Source: Calocera cornea HHB12733
Taxonomy: Eukaryota > Basidiomycota > Dacrymycetes > Dacrymycetales > Dacrymycetaceae
DNA length: 48,820 bases
Direction: 5' to 3'
Assembly: GCA_001632435.1 (NCBI GenBank)
Contig: KV423917.1
Span: forward strand, 359,574 to 408,393
Position numbers and translations under genes: made by a program. Shown piece after piece: positions 21,707 to 32,562 of the stretch. Within the stretch, counting starts at the first letter, position 1. The number at the start of each line of letters is the position of its first letter. Under the pieces are notes generated by a model. The model was not told the origin of the DNA. It searched no databases and worked only from the letters and a program-made list of their open reading frames with translations.

Positions 21707-24700
21707 ATGTTCGCCCGCCTCCGCCCGCGCCGGCAGAACAGCGGCCTCGCCCGGCTCGAGCCGGTGGTGTTCGACGACCCGGAGGACGTAGCGGCGATGC
21801 GCTCCACTGGCCGGTCGAGCGAGGGGCGCAACTTCATGGGCCGCCTGCGGGGTGCGCGGGTCGAGCGCGACACACCCCGCGCGAGCGAGGACACGGTGCG
21901 GGAAATGGCGCCTACGTTGCAGTCGTCGCATTTTATCGAGGACGCCCCTCAGCAAGAACAGCAGCGGCCCGGCTGGCGCACACGCTTTCGCCTCCCCAGC
22001 GTCTCCCGAGTGCAGGCTATGCCCCCCGAGCCGCCGGACGACGTGGTCCCCATGACGCCTGTCGCTGGCCAACCTCCCGGCAAGCCCCTCGTCCTCCGCA
22101 AGAGCCGCAAGCGCTTCCCGCTCGACGACGACGAGGCATACTTTCCACAGGGGGCGACCGCAGAGGACGCGGAGGCGATGCGCTACGAGGCTGGGCCGAG
22201 CGGCGTCCCCCACAGCGACAGGGGGAGCGTAGCGGACCGGCCTGTGAGTCTGCAGCAGTCCAACAGGGAAGGGTCTGTCCAGCACTCCCGGCGCAGCTCG
22301 CTCAGAATGGTCAACGACCCGCCGGGCCCGCCGGCCATGGTCCAGTTCCCCGGCGGGGAGGAGGACCACCCGGCTGCGGCGGAGTACCCGCCTATCAGCC
22401 AGATCGAGCCGAGGTTTAGGAGGCTGAGCGGGGGAAAGCTGGTCAAGAGGCGGAGGGCGAATACGTTGGTGCGCATATATGCTGCCTTTCAGTGTCATTT
22501 CAATTTCTGACAGCACTGCAGGAGGGACCGGAGGTCATCCCCGCCGAACAGCCTACGGTGCGGCAAGTCCTGCCAGCTCGCGAGCTGCCACCAACAACCG
22601 ACGCCCCGCGTACCCGCCGCCGTCTCTGGTCGGGCGGCTTCCGGCGTCGCTCCGGCACAGGCCCCGAGCCCATGGCCGATGCTCCTCCCCCGGTCCCGCC
22701 GCACGACGAACCTGCACAGCAGCGCTTCTCCTTCGAGCAGGAGCACCCGATGATCGCCACGCAGCTCGTCCAGTCGCCCGTCCAGTCGCGCACTGCCAGC
22801 CGCGCGCCCAGCGTGGCCGAGCGCCATGTATCGCTGGTACAAACTGGGAGTAGGGAGCCGAGCATCGCAGACCGCCGCGTGTCCCTCCAGCGTAGTACGG
22901 CGAGCCGCGAGCCGAGCCTGGCCGAACGGCGCGTATCCCTCCCGCACAGCGGGAGCCGAGCACCCAGCATGACGGACCGCCGCGTCTCCGACCCGCGCAG
23001 TGCCACCTCTGGCGGAACCCGCTCGCGCAGGCAGTCGGACGTGCCCTTTCCTACGCAAGCGGAGGACCCCGGTTACCCCGCGGAGATGTACCACGACCAG
23101 ACTGTCTTCCGCGAGGGATCGAGCATCGCCCCGACCATGGAGCGCGGTGCGCCATCCCTGCACGAACAGCGCAATCTGCATAAGAAGGTACTCACCAGAC
23201 GGTCGGCGAGGAGGTCCACGCCCAGCGGGGCGACAAGGGACGAGGGGGCCAGCGCGCGGGGGAGCGAGGGCGGGAGGAGCGGCAGTCAGAGGGGCTCTGC
23301 CGGCCGAGGATCGGGCGAGCACAATGGGGGTGGGCATGCACCGACTATCCATTCGCCGGAAGAGACGCCTGGTGGGGAAAGGGCGGACCCGTTCCAGCGG
23401 CATGAGGGGTTGGACGACCCGGAGGCGGATACTACTATTGGTCGAAGGAGGGGAGTGCTGAGGTTCTTGCCTACGTTCGGGAGGACGAGAGAAGTGAGTT
23501 GTCTGTCCATGCATGCCAGTACGGGGGTTTACACTAATACGCAGGAGATGGAGAGTCCGATAGAAGAGCGGGCGGAGTCAGACTATGGCCGTGCTCAAGA
23601 GCGTATGGCACAGGGCGAGCAGGATGTACGGAATCGCAGGCCGAGTATCCTGGGCCGAATGCTGAGGCGGAAAAGTGTGAGTTATAATGCTGGTCATTCG
23701 CACATGTATGCTGAAACCCATTTAGACAGAAGGGCCGTCTGTGGCGGAGGGTTCGGTGGCCGGAGGAGGCAGCGAAGCCGACGGCAGATCTCAACAGGGC
23801 ACGCGGGGGCGGAGGAGCAGCCTGCTCCGGACGTTCACCCGCAGAGTCGAGGTTGGTCCCGTTGACCGAAGGGGCAATCACGCGTCTAAATTTGGAAAAA
23901 CTTACAGGATGGACCAACCGAAGTCATCGGCGAGTCACCGCAAGTCTTGTCCGAAACCGGCTCGCAGCAGGGGAGCCGCGGCCGAAAGAGCAGCCTGCTC
24001 GGCTTATTCCGCCGCAGCAGTAGGGAGGAGGTGCGTTCACCCTTTGTTTCCTACGTCTTCCAATCACGAAGGAGGCGTACACGTGTTGGGCGCGTGTTTG
24101 CTCATTTAAATGACGTTAGCCGCTTGAGGAACAGCCCGCATGGGATACTGTCCAGGACGAAGGCAGTCGCACTGGCACTCAGCGGTCCCGCTCATCCAGA
24201 CGTCGCAGAGGCAGTTTACTCTCCAGATTCCGTCGTGATAGAATGGTGCGTTTCATGCTCCTGACAGCGTTGGTATCCTCATTGCTGGTACAGGAGGAAC
24301 CCGAGGGCAGCGTGGTCGCCGAACAGCCGGAGTTCCATGACGAAGGTGGCCAGCACTACGAGGAGGCAGGGCCGCATGAGTATGGTGGCGACGGTGGCGG
24401 CGAAGGGGAGACGCACTTGCACATGCATCTGCACGTGCCAGAGAACGTCCATGTGGAGGTTGAGGTACGTTCGGCAACGACAACCCATTCCGCTCCCATT
24501 GACAGATAGCCTAGCCGGAACATCAAGCCCATGTACTCGAAGAGGCGCATGCTGATGAACCGCAATGGCCGGAGCATGCTGTTGTGGCAGACGCTCCCGC
24601 CGCGCCTGAGCCGGAGGGCGTACCAGTCATAGCGCGCAGCGTCCGTAGCGTTCCCCCTGAGCTGCCGGTAAGCCGCATTAGTGACTGAATGCGCACATGT

Positions 24701-25094
24701 ACTGATACCTCTCTGCATAGGCCGAGGGTGCCGCTGCGCAAGAGCCGCTCTACTACCAAGTGCCGCCGCTTGACCCTTCAGCCCCCGTGGTCGATGCCAC
24801 AACGTTCGGCATGGCAGCTCCCGGCACCAGGGTCAAGAAAGAAGCATTGTTCGATGGCGCTCTGGTTTTGTACATCGATGAGGAGGCGAAGGTCGACGTG
24901 AGTGTGCTACATGCGCATATATGCTGAATGGCATCCGCGCCTACTTACCGCAGGGATCAATGCTAACATGCTGCGCTCAGGTGGGCAAGCTGACGCCAGA
25001 CGGACAAGTCATATTCGACAACCCCGTGCCGGAGGGGTGGAAGATCGACGCCATCATCACGTTCCCAGCTGGTCTGGCACTGAACCCGGCGTAA
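21707..25094 (+). CDS. Modular Arg/Ser-rich protein, unknown function (951 aa)
   Basis: Ten exons: join(21707..22468,22522..23493,23545..23676,23726..23851,23908..24030,24120..24245,24294..24464,24515..24667,24721..24897,24981..25094). All nine introns are phase 0, so every exon is a multiple of three. Several exons end in a basic Ser-Leu motif: RRPSILGRMLRRKS, RGRRSSLLRTFTRRVE, RGRKSSLLGLFRRSSREE and RRRRGSLLSRFRRDRM. Exon 2 also carries four tandem copies of a roughly 20-residue unit SR(A/E)PS-x-A/T-(E/D)-R-R-V-S-L (residues about 347-412). A His/Glu-rich exon 7 follows, and a final folded-looking segment contains ALVLYIDEEAKVD and FDNPVPEGWKIDAII. There is no signal peptide or membrane span. 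The many RRxS sites suggest a kinase-regulated scaffold, but no family is recognised. Confidence 0.72.
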
Positions 25095-25713
25095 CAATAA
25101 GGACTCTCAGGGACACTGGTTGCGTCCGTTTCACCGAGGGCTGGACCCGCCTGTATATAGTCGTTTCGGCGTTTCACACACCGTGTTGTCTTACATAGGT
25201 AGCTGTTGTACCTTTACGTAGTAGCTCACTCAATGCCATCCATCCAGTAGCATATTCGCACGCGCCGCGGGACGCGGAAACCGGTTTCGAGGGCGGAAAA
25301 GGAAATGCATAAACTTTTTTTCGCATCGAAGAGAATAGAGGTATGTGGCAATGCCTGCCCGGCGACTCGCGCGGGACAGTGATCTGTATTGTGTAGTCGT
25401 AAAGAAGGTAGAGAACAGGATGATGGACACGAGACCAGGGGGACGGACACGGTCCAGTCCTCACCCGCTGTGCCACGCATCCTCCAACCGCCTTCATGCA
25501 GGAATCTAGCCAGGGAAAGAGGAGCTATGATATTGGAGGCGGAGGGCGAAGGGATGGAGGAGGTGCAAAGCGAGATGTGAGAGCCGGCGCTGCCGGTACA
25601 TGCAAGAACTTGAAATTGCCATAGAGATAGGAGATCCGGGTGACAAAGGGAGAACGAAGCGGTCCGTTCGGGTATAGTGAGCGGATTGTGCGTGCTCGAC
25701 GCATGTGCCACGC
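25095..25713. other. Convergent 3' flanks, no gene seen
   Basis: 619 bp between the 3' ends of the modular protein gene (+) and the GH128 gene (-). No coding sequence is supported; it should contain both polyadenylation regions. Confidence 0.6.
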
Positions 25714-26760
25714 TCAGCTGGAGACGTATTGCCAGCCGAGCGAGGAGAGGGAGCCGTCCTGGTTCATCAGACCATCTGCGGGGTTGACACCCTCTGCACA
25801 GCATCATCAGCGACCCCGCCAACGCCCGACAAGGGAATAACTTACGCATGTCGCGCATCATGCCGAACCAGGCGTGGTGCTCAACGAAGTCCTGCGAGTC
25901 GAGCCATGCAACAGCACCGGCCATGAAGCCGGGAACGTCGTCGCACTGCTGGTCGAGGTTCACAAAGTTCTGGCAGGCGAACTCGGAGACCCAGATGTTG
26001 CGGTTGTAGGTCGTGTGCCAGAGGTTGACGTAGGTGGTGAAGTCATCGACGGTTGTACCGTACCAGTGAAGGCACATGAAGTCAATCTGTAGAGATAACG
26101 TGGGTGACTCGTCAGGCGAATCAAGCAACAACTTACGGTGCAGTCAGGGCAGGCCTGCATGAAGGTGTTTGTCCAGTCAATGCCGTTGGGGTTGGAAGAG
26201 GTAGCAGCAGAGCCGAGACGGAATCCGTGCTGGTCCTTCAGGTACTGCATGTGTGTCCTCCAGTAGGGAACCGCAGAGAGGGCGTCGATGTTCGACTGCT
26301 CAGGCTCCTGGGGCTCGTTGAAGAACATGGCGATGTTGGTGCCGGCGTTGAGGATGTTTGCGTCCCACTCATCGGCCTTGTCTGGGCCCCAGAAGACAGC
26401 AGCGAATTGAAGCGCGCTACCGACGTTGACGGGGAAGACAGACCAAGTGTGGTACCACGAGCACTGGCCGCTGCAGCTCAGAATCGTGCCATCGTCACCG
26501 TTGGGCCAGCCTAGACCGCACTTGTCCCCTCCACCTCCGGAGCTTCCCTGAGGAGTGGATACTGCCACAGCAGAGCTGGAGGTGCTGGTAGGCTGGCTGT
26601 CGTCGGTGCTGCTTGTCGTCGTGGTAGATGTAGACGTGGCGGATTTGGGCCTGCAGTTACCGCGCTTCTTGTGAGCTGCACGGTCCATCGCGCCATGGGC
26701 CTGGGCGGATGCCAGGAGGGCAAGAGAGAAGAGGGAGATGAGGAGAGAAAGGCGAGCCAT
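25714..26760 (-). CDS. Secreted GH128 glycoside hydrolase (beta-1,3-glucanase type)
   Basis: Three exons: complement(join(25714..25793,25846..26086,26137..26760)), 314 aa. Signal peptide at about 1-20 (MARLSLLISLFSLALLASAQ), a basic pro-segment with KKR, a Ser/Thr linker (about 41-75), then the Asl1/GH128 catalytic domain starting KCGLGWPNGDDG. The acid/base candidate is Glu149 in MFFNEPQEPEQSN and the nucleophile candidate is Glu243 in IWVSEFAC. LGSAATSSNPNGIDW and LHWYGTTVDDF are also family landmarks. GH128 enzymes cut beta-1,3-glucan of fungal walls, so a role in wall remodelling or self-lysis is likely. Introns are GT-AG. A TTTATAT element about 65 nt upstream of the ATG may act as a TATA box. 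Confidence 0.9.
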
Positions 26761-29498
26761 TGTTGGTGCTGGAGTTGGTTCGGTGTTGGGGCGGGATGCA
26801 AGGTTGCCAGAAATGACGGTGTCGATATAAACGAGTGGTGGGGGGTTAAAGAGAGTTAGTAACAGCTGTCCCGAAGCGGGCAGGCTACAGCGAGGATTGG
26901 GGGGAAGGGAGGGGGGCGAGGAGGAGGGGCAGTCACGGACGTCGAGGAGGAAGAGAGGGTGAGAAAGAGCAAAGGAAGGGTGAAAAGAGACGGGAGCGGG
27001 TGCTTGTGTGTGTGTGCCAAGCGGGTCTGGCGCGTTGCGAAGGTGTTCCAAACGAAGGAATTACTTCCGCGTCCATACTCGCGTGTCAACCGCTCCGGCG
27101 CGTGCTCTCGGCATTGCGCCCCTAGCCACCGCTCCCCGTGTCCCTATACTGCACATCCATTCGTCACAGACCGAGAGCGCACCACTCAAGCGCAATAATA
27201 ATAAGGACATGCCTCGTCCACGCCTATCGTCATGGCCCAGTCCCCTCCTCTATCATTTGTTTACTCCAAGACAGTCCCCCTGACGTAAGTTAATTGCCAC
27301 GCCCATCTTTCATTCATACCAACCCGCCCGGATCGCCGTACCTGAATCAATCAATGGACGACGGCTGAACCCCTTTTATCCTGTGGCTCTCGCACTCAAT
27401 GCACACTTACGTCCCCTTGCAACGTGTGCCCCGCCGCCCAGCACGGACGTAGCCCAGGAAACTGCCCGAGCGTTACCCTCGTGTTTCTCCCCCTTGCCTC
27501 ACGGACGGTGCCAGCACACGGGCCAGAACGCCCCCCTTCCGCGTCCAACGATCGGCTCCGCAGCACCCGTCGTCACGACCGATCAAACTTTACGGCGGGA
27601 CAGCTATTTGCGGCGGGGCTATTCTCGGCCTACTTCCTCGCTTTCCGCCATCGAAACGAACGCGCTAGACGCGTCGCGTCTCGTTTCTCCATTCTTCATT
27701 CTCTGTACGGCGTTCGTATGCTCAGGAAACGTTACACTTCCAAATAGTTCAATCGCTGTGAAACTCGTTGAAAAGCCGGAGCCGCGCGTTCACCACGCGT
27801 AAACAGCCCATTTCCAGCCTGTCTTTCTGGGGTGCCTTCTACAGCCTTCCGTTTCTCCTGCGGTATCGCCCATCTCCGACATCCAGGACACGGACAAACC
27901 CTGGATGAGATGACGGAGGTCTGTCCCTCCTTCCGGACAGGACAGTCCCATATTTCCAGTCTTCCGTCCCGGATTCCTTGAGGTCAGTATTACGTCCTCC
28001 CAACGAAACGGGCGTAAGCATCCAGCATCCACTTTACCATAAGCACCAGGCACCAGCATCCAGCATCCAAGTTCCCGCTCCCCCGTCCATCCCGTTCACG
28101 GGCGATAACGTGCGCCTAGTTCGGGTGGGGATTGACCACCCCGAAGGTTGGTGATGCGGAACGTGGCGATCGAGCACTGGGAGTGACGGGGGTTCGGGGC
28201 CTCGCCGGTTCGGTCCTTCGAAGGGGTTCCGATCGGCGCCTCTGGGGGGCGGGGGATCATTGTCGGCAGCCTCGGGGAGAGGATGATGATATGGAGAGCG
28301 GGGAATGCCGGGGGTGTTGCGGGTGAATGCGAGCTGCGGGAGGGGAGCGGGGAGGGGCGGGGTTACGTGCAAGTGAGCAATGACGGTTTAGTGTGCGCTG
28401 GGAGGTATCACAGCGTAATAACCGATTTCATGTGTGAAGGAGCCTGACGTCAACGGGACAAGAAAAGGCCGATTCAACGTGTTTTATCGAGGACAACCAA
28501 AACAATCGCTCTTTGAATTCGTGGTGTGTACAGTATCGGTCCGGACAACTGTTCGGTCATGCACTGATCGTTGTACTAATAAACGACCTTTGACTGTCCT
28601 CCTGACTGGCGAGTCTGTCATGGCACCGCCTTTCTGCATACTGTCAGCGCCACCGGCGAGGGCGGAAAGTGCAAACCCGGATAACTATAACAATTGAGCG
28701 TCGTTATAATGAAATAGCAGTTCAATCGTGCCCATGTGGGCCGGACTGTTCGAGCTTGTGATGCTCGTTGGACCGAACATGATTTGCTTTTACTTTTCGG
28801 TACCCGACTCCAGCTGCGGACGTCATTGTCACCGCCTTCCTGCACAATAGTTTCCACCCCACGGTGAGCGAACACTGATAATTGTATCTTTCTCTAGAAG
28901 TACCAGGACAGTGCAGTATGTCGACTGTCATCTCAGCTCTCTTTGTCGTTTACTACGGCAGTTGTTCGACTGAGCGGCGATACATCGCAAACCGAAGTCC
29001 GTCGTTTACGCCGCGCAGTCACCGATCGCGAAACTTCCATCGGCGGGGGGCCAATCACGCGGACCATTGTGCGAAACGCGAGCGGCGGCAAGGTCGCGTG
29101 CCTATGCGTCCTGACACAGAACGACTCTTCTCTTCCCTGTGCAGCGCATAGTCAGACATGTACCAAGCATCACCGACTCCGTGCGAAAAATAAATGCAGT
29201 CCATTGCCGTTGCCGAAGTGTGCGAGCGGGCGGGCAGACAAAGAGCAGCGGCGGCGGGGAGGAGCGGACTGGCCCAAAGTCGTGTGATTCGTACGCCATT
29301 CTGGCTCCGCGCGACTCCTTCCCCGTGCCTAAAAGTCGCAGGCCCTCTCATCGCCACCCTTCCTTTTCTCTCATCGTTCACCATCACCTGTCCTCAAGAG
29401 CGAACGAGCGCAAGCAACCAACGCGTCCTCGACGTACAAAATCCAACCACCCCACCCGGCCTCTCAACGCACCGTCCGCTTCCACCCAGTCCTGCACA
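26761..29498. other. Long intergenic region, no gene seen
   Basis: About 2.7 kb between the divergent GH128 and RRM genes. The GH128 promoter lies at the left edge, and a C/T-rich leader precedes the RRM gene ATG at the right. Short CATCCAGCATCCA-type direct repeats occur near 28018-28072. Open frames are short, two-stranded and motif-free. I searched by eye for tRNA B-box sequences and found none that fold. Confidence 0.55.
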
Positions 29499-30781
29499 AT
29501 GTCTGAGCCCACCGCCCCCGCCCCTCAGCTCGCTTCCACCACCACGGACGCTGTGCCCGCTCCCGCCGACTCTGTCAAGCCTCAGGAGAGCGGAGAAGCA
29601 AAGGTCAACGGTGCTGCTGTGGAGGAGCCTGCCGGCCCCAAGGTGAGCTTTTTTTACGCTGCATATATGCGCCCTCCTCGCGCCGTTTAGCACGCTCAAT
29701 GCTGACCACTCTCCCCTGACAGGTCTTTGCGGGCAACCTCTCCTACGGAACCACGGAGGAGAGCCTGCGCGGCTTCTTCAAGGAGTTTGAGGCGGACATG
29801 TACGTATATGCGCGTGTTTCCACGCGTCCGACCTGCTAAAGTCGCTCTTTGCTCCCAGTGTCCATGTCAACCTCGTCCACCGCGGCCCCCGCCCTGCCGG
29901 TTATGCCTTCGTGACCTTCCCCGCGCTTGAACGTGCCCAGGCGGCCGTGACCGCGCTCAACGACAAGGAGCTCGATGGCCGCAAGGTTGCTATCGAGATT
30001 GCCAAGCCCGCGGAGGAGAAGGAACGCAAGCCCAAGAAGAAGAAGGCGAGGGCGACTCCCAAGAGGGTTGGCGAGGTCACCGAGGAGGAGGCGGAGGGTG
30101 AAGGCGCTGAGACTGCGCCTGGTACCGAGGCCAGGATCGATGTGCCCGACACCGTCGCTGCTGACGCAAAGGACGCGCCCAAGAGGAAGAAGACGGCGGT
30201 GAGTTCGGATCTTACCCGCTAGAGTTCGCCTCCTGACTCTCATTCTCGCGTAGCGCAAGCCGAAGCCCCGTCGTGTCAAGTCCAACGCTGATGCTGCTGC
30301 TCCTGGTGAGACCGATCCCGCTGAGGGCGCGAAGCCTGAGGCGACCAAGGCCGAGCCTGGTGCCGAGAAAACCCCTCGTGTCAAGAAGCCCCGCGCGCCT
30401 CCTCGTCCCCGCCGTCCGGCTGGGGAAGACCCTGTCGGCAGCCTTTCGCCCAACATGCTCTTCGTCGCCAACCTTCCCTTCACTGTGACCGACCAGACGC
30501 TTGCCGAGCTCTTCACCTCTGCGAACGTCAATGTCGTTTCTGCTCGTGTTGTCAGGCGCCGCTGGCCTCCTCGCAGGAGCAAGGGCTACGGTTTTGTTGA
30601 CGTCGGTGACGAAGCCGCGCAGAAGAAGGGCATTGAAGCTGTCAACGGGAAGGAGATCGAGGGGAGGGAGGTGGCGGTCAAGGTGGCGGTCAACACTCAG
30701 CTGGAGGATGCGGAGAAGGAGGAAAAGGAGGGAGCTGCGCAGGAGGGAAGCAGCCCAGAGGCGACCGTCCTGGCCACTTGA
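29499..30781 (+). CDS. Two-RRM RNA-binding protein
   Basis: Four exons: join(29499..29642,29723..29799,29859..30198,30254..30781), 362 aa. The N-terminus is Pro/Ala-rich. RRM1 starts with RNP2 VFAGNLSY at 49-56 and has RNP1 RPAGYAFVTF at 85-94. A Lys/Arg/Glu-rich linker follows with many KKKK and PRRP stretches (nuclear localisation likely). RRM2 has RNP2 MLFVANLPF starting at 255 and RNP1 SKGYGFVDV near 296. The C-terminal tail is acidic and Ser-rich. It resembles fungal RNP-type proteins with two RRMs; the specific orthologue and RNA target cannot be named. The ATG is preceded by a C/T-rich leader, typical of strongly expressed fungal genes. Confidence 0.88.
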
Positions 30782-31777
30782 AGGGAATGAGGGTCCAAAT
30801 ACCCCCTGCAATGCGCCCTGTCCGCTCATTCATTCGAAGCCAACCCGACTCATGTCTATCGTTTGCGTTCGTCCCGTGCCGTGACCCCCCTTCACACTCG
30901 TTCCAAAAGGCGTCGCTACTCTAGTCGTTCCCCTGTGTTGCTAGTCACAGTCATTATCATACACAAACGATGTCGTTGCGACTTTTGTCGCTGTCATGCC
31001 ACATACCTGTTCCAGCCTTCGAGAGCTCACCGGGTCGTCTGTCGAACTTCTACCTTCTGCTCACTCAGATGGAATCCTGAAGAAGCCGCGGATCATTGTG
31101 CGGCTTTGTGTTCGGTGACTATTGTCTTCGCCAGGTCGATCTCCGACTGCTTGGGGAGCTAGTGCTTGTATTCCACCCAACTCGGATGTCGCCAGAGCGG
31201 CCGGATGCTTCTCCTGATCCGCCCAAGCCGCATAGGATTCGAGAAGCAGATCCATATCCGTCGGGCGCCAGAATAGGCTATGCTTGAACCCACGGCACCA
31301 GACGAACAGAATACGCACAGATCCCTTTCGCGCAGCGCGATAAGGAGTTCCCATGGGATCGTGTACTACCATGGTGCGCATTCCTTCCATACATCACGGG
31401 GATTATGCGCGTTTCCCGCCGGGACGGAACGGGCCACGTCAGAAGATACCCGTGGAGTCCCAGCATGCTCCGCGTGCCAAAGAGGCATAACCACCAATGA
31501 GTTGACACTGTCCTTTAGGCAAAATTGGAACAATCTTGTATATTCAGGCATCTCTGAGGTGAAGCAACCGAAAAAAGTCCTGGCGCCCTCAGACTGGAGG
31601 CGTCTGAATGTAGAGGGAAGAAACAAGTGTTTCATTTTGGGGTTGAGATACAAGGATCGAGGATGCGCTATCCTCGAAACCTGAAAGGTGACGGGAAGAC
31701 TGCGGGAAGAAGGAAGAGGTGTCAGATGTTGAACGAGAGCCAGTCTACGTGTCATCTGTTCTACAGCTATGCAACGA
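30782..31777. other. Intergenic, no clear gene
   Basis: 1 kb between the convergent RRM and DUF6593 genes. Minus-strand open frames at 31061-31390 and 31366-31755 reach about 110-130 codons but show no motif I trust and no splice plan joining them. They could be decayed sequence. Base composition drops towards AT from about here rightwards. Confidence 0.5.
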
Positions 31778-32562
31778 TCAGTTGAATGCAGAGCTAGTTG
31801 GTTGAAGGCCTACTCCACGCTGGACCGAAAAGCGATACAACATGGCGGTGATCACGATCATGTCCATCTGTGCACGTTCCGTGGTCAGCCACATTCGATG
31901 ATCAAATCAGTGACGAACCAGGGGAGGGTGAAGAACGATGCCGCCATCCTTGGGGAGGATGTGCAGTTCGCCGCACACCTCTTGCCCCATATATCGAAGA
32001 GTAGACTTCACCATCCTGTAGAAGGCGATCTTGAAACCGGTGGGATCCAGGAGATGCAGCTCCCCATTAGCAGCCGTGGTCCACATGTACTGCAACGACA
32101 TCTGTGCTAAGTTTTCTTGGCAAGGGCGACTATAGGTCACTCACGATGTATCCATCTGGGCCTGTGAACAGGCGATCCCTGGTGGCTGAAGTTAGGCGCC
32201 TAATCAAGAAAACACGGAAACAACACGAAACCAGTCACCATAGCCTTCGCGACGCATCATATCGGCCATGGGCATGGACAAACGGCCCATGACGGCGCGA
32301 CCCCAGCCGTCGTTGCCGCTCCATTCAAGACGAGCAATGCGATCCTCCTTGTTGTTACGGATACCCTTCAGAATGGTCGTAACAGTCTCTCCACAGTGGT
32401 CCTCGGTGATGAAGCGATAGGTCATCGCATAGCTGGATGGGAACAAGGCCGAGTCACGCGGATCACGCGAAGTCCTGAATTATGGTCGCCGCAGTTAGTT
32501 TGGCTCATTATGGGGACCAAGGGGGTGATGTACCAGTTGAACGTTGTAGGTATGCCCGTCAT
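31778..32562 (-). CDS. DUF6593 protein
   Basis: Five exons: complement(join(31778..31867,31919..32089,32145..32185,32227..32474,32534..32562)), 192 aa. The frame carries the DUF6593 pattern: TYRFITEDHCGETVTTILKG, then IARLEWSG, the core RDRLFTGPDGYIY followed by MW, HLLDPTGFKIAFYRM, and a final MDMIVITAMLYRF that corresponds to the family's hydrophobic C-terminal helix. Intron 2 as drawn is only 41 nt; a donor 12 nt upstream would give a more usual 53 nt, so that junction is uncertain. DUF6593 proteins are numerous in Agaricomycetes and of unknown function. A TATA box precedes the gene. Confidence 0.75.

Noticed and set aside
31061..31755. Two minus-strand frames that briefly suggested a Ty1/copia RNase H remnant
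   Set aside because: The resemblance (SYAAWADQEK) is too short, the catalytic residues are not visible, and no terminal repeats or integrase were found.
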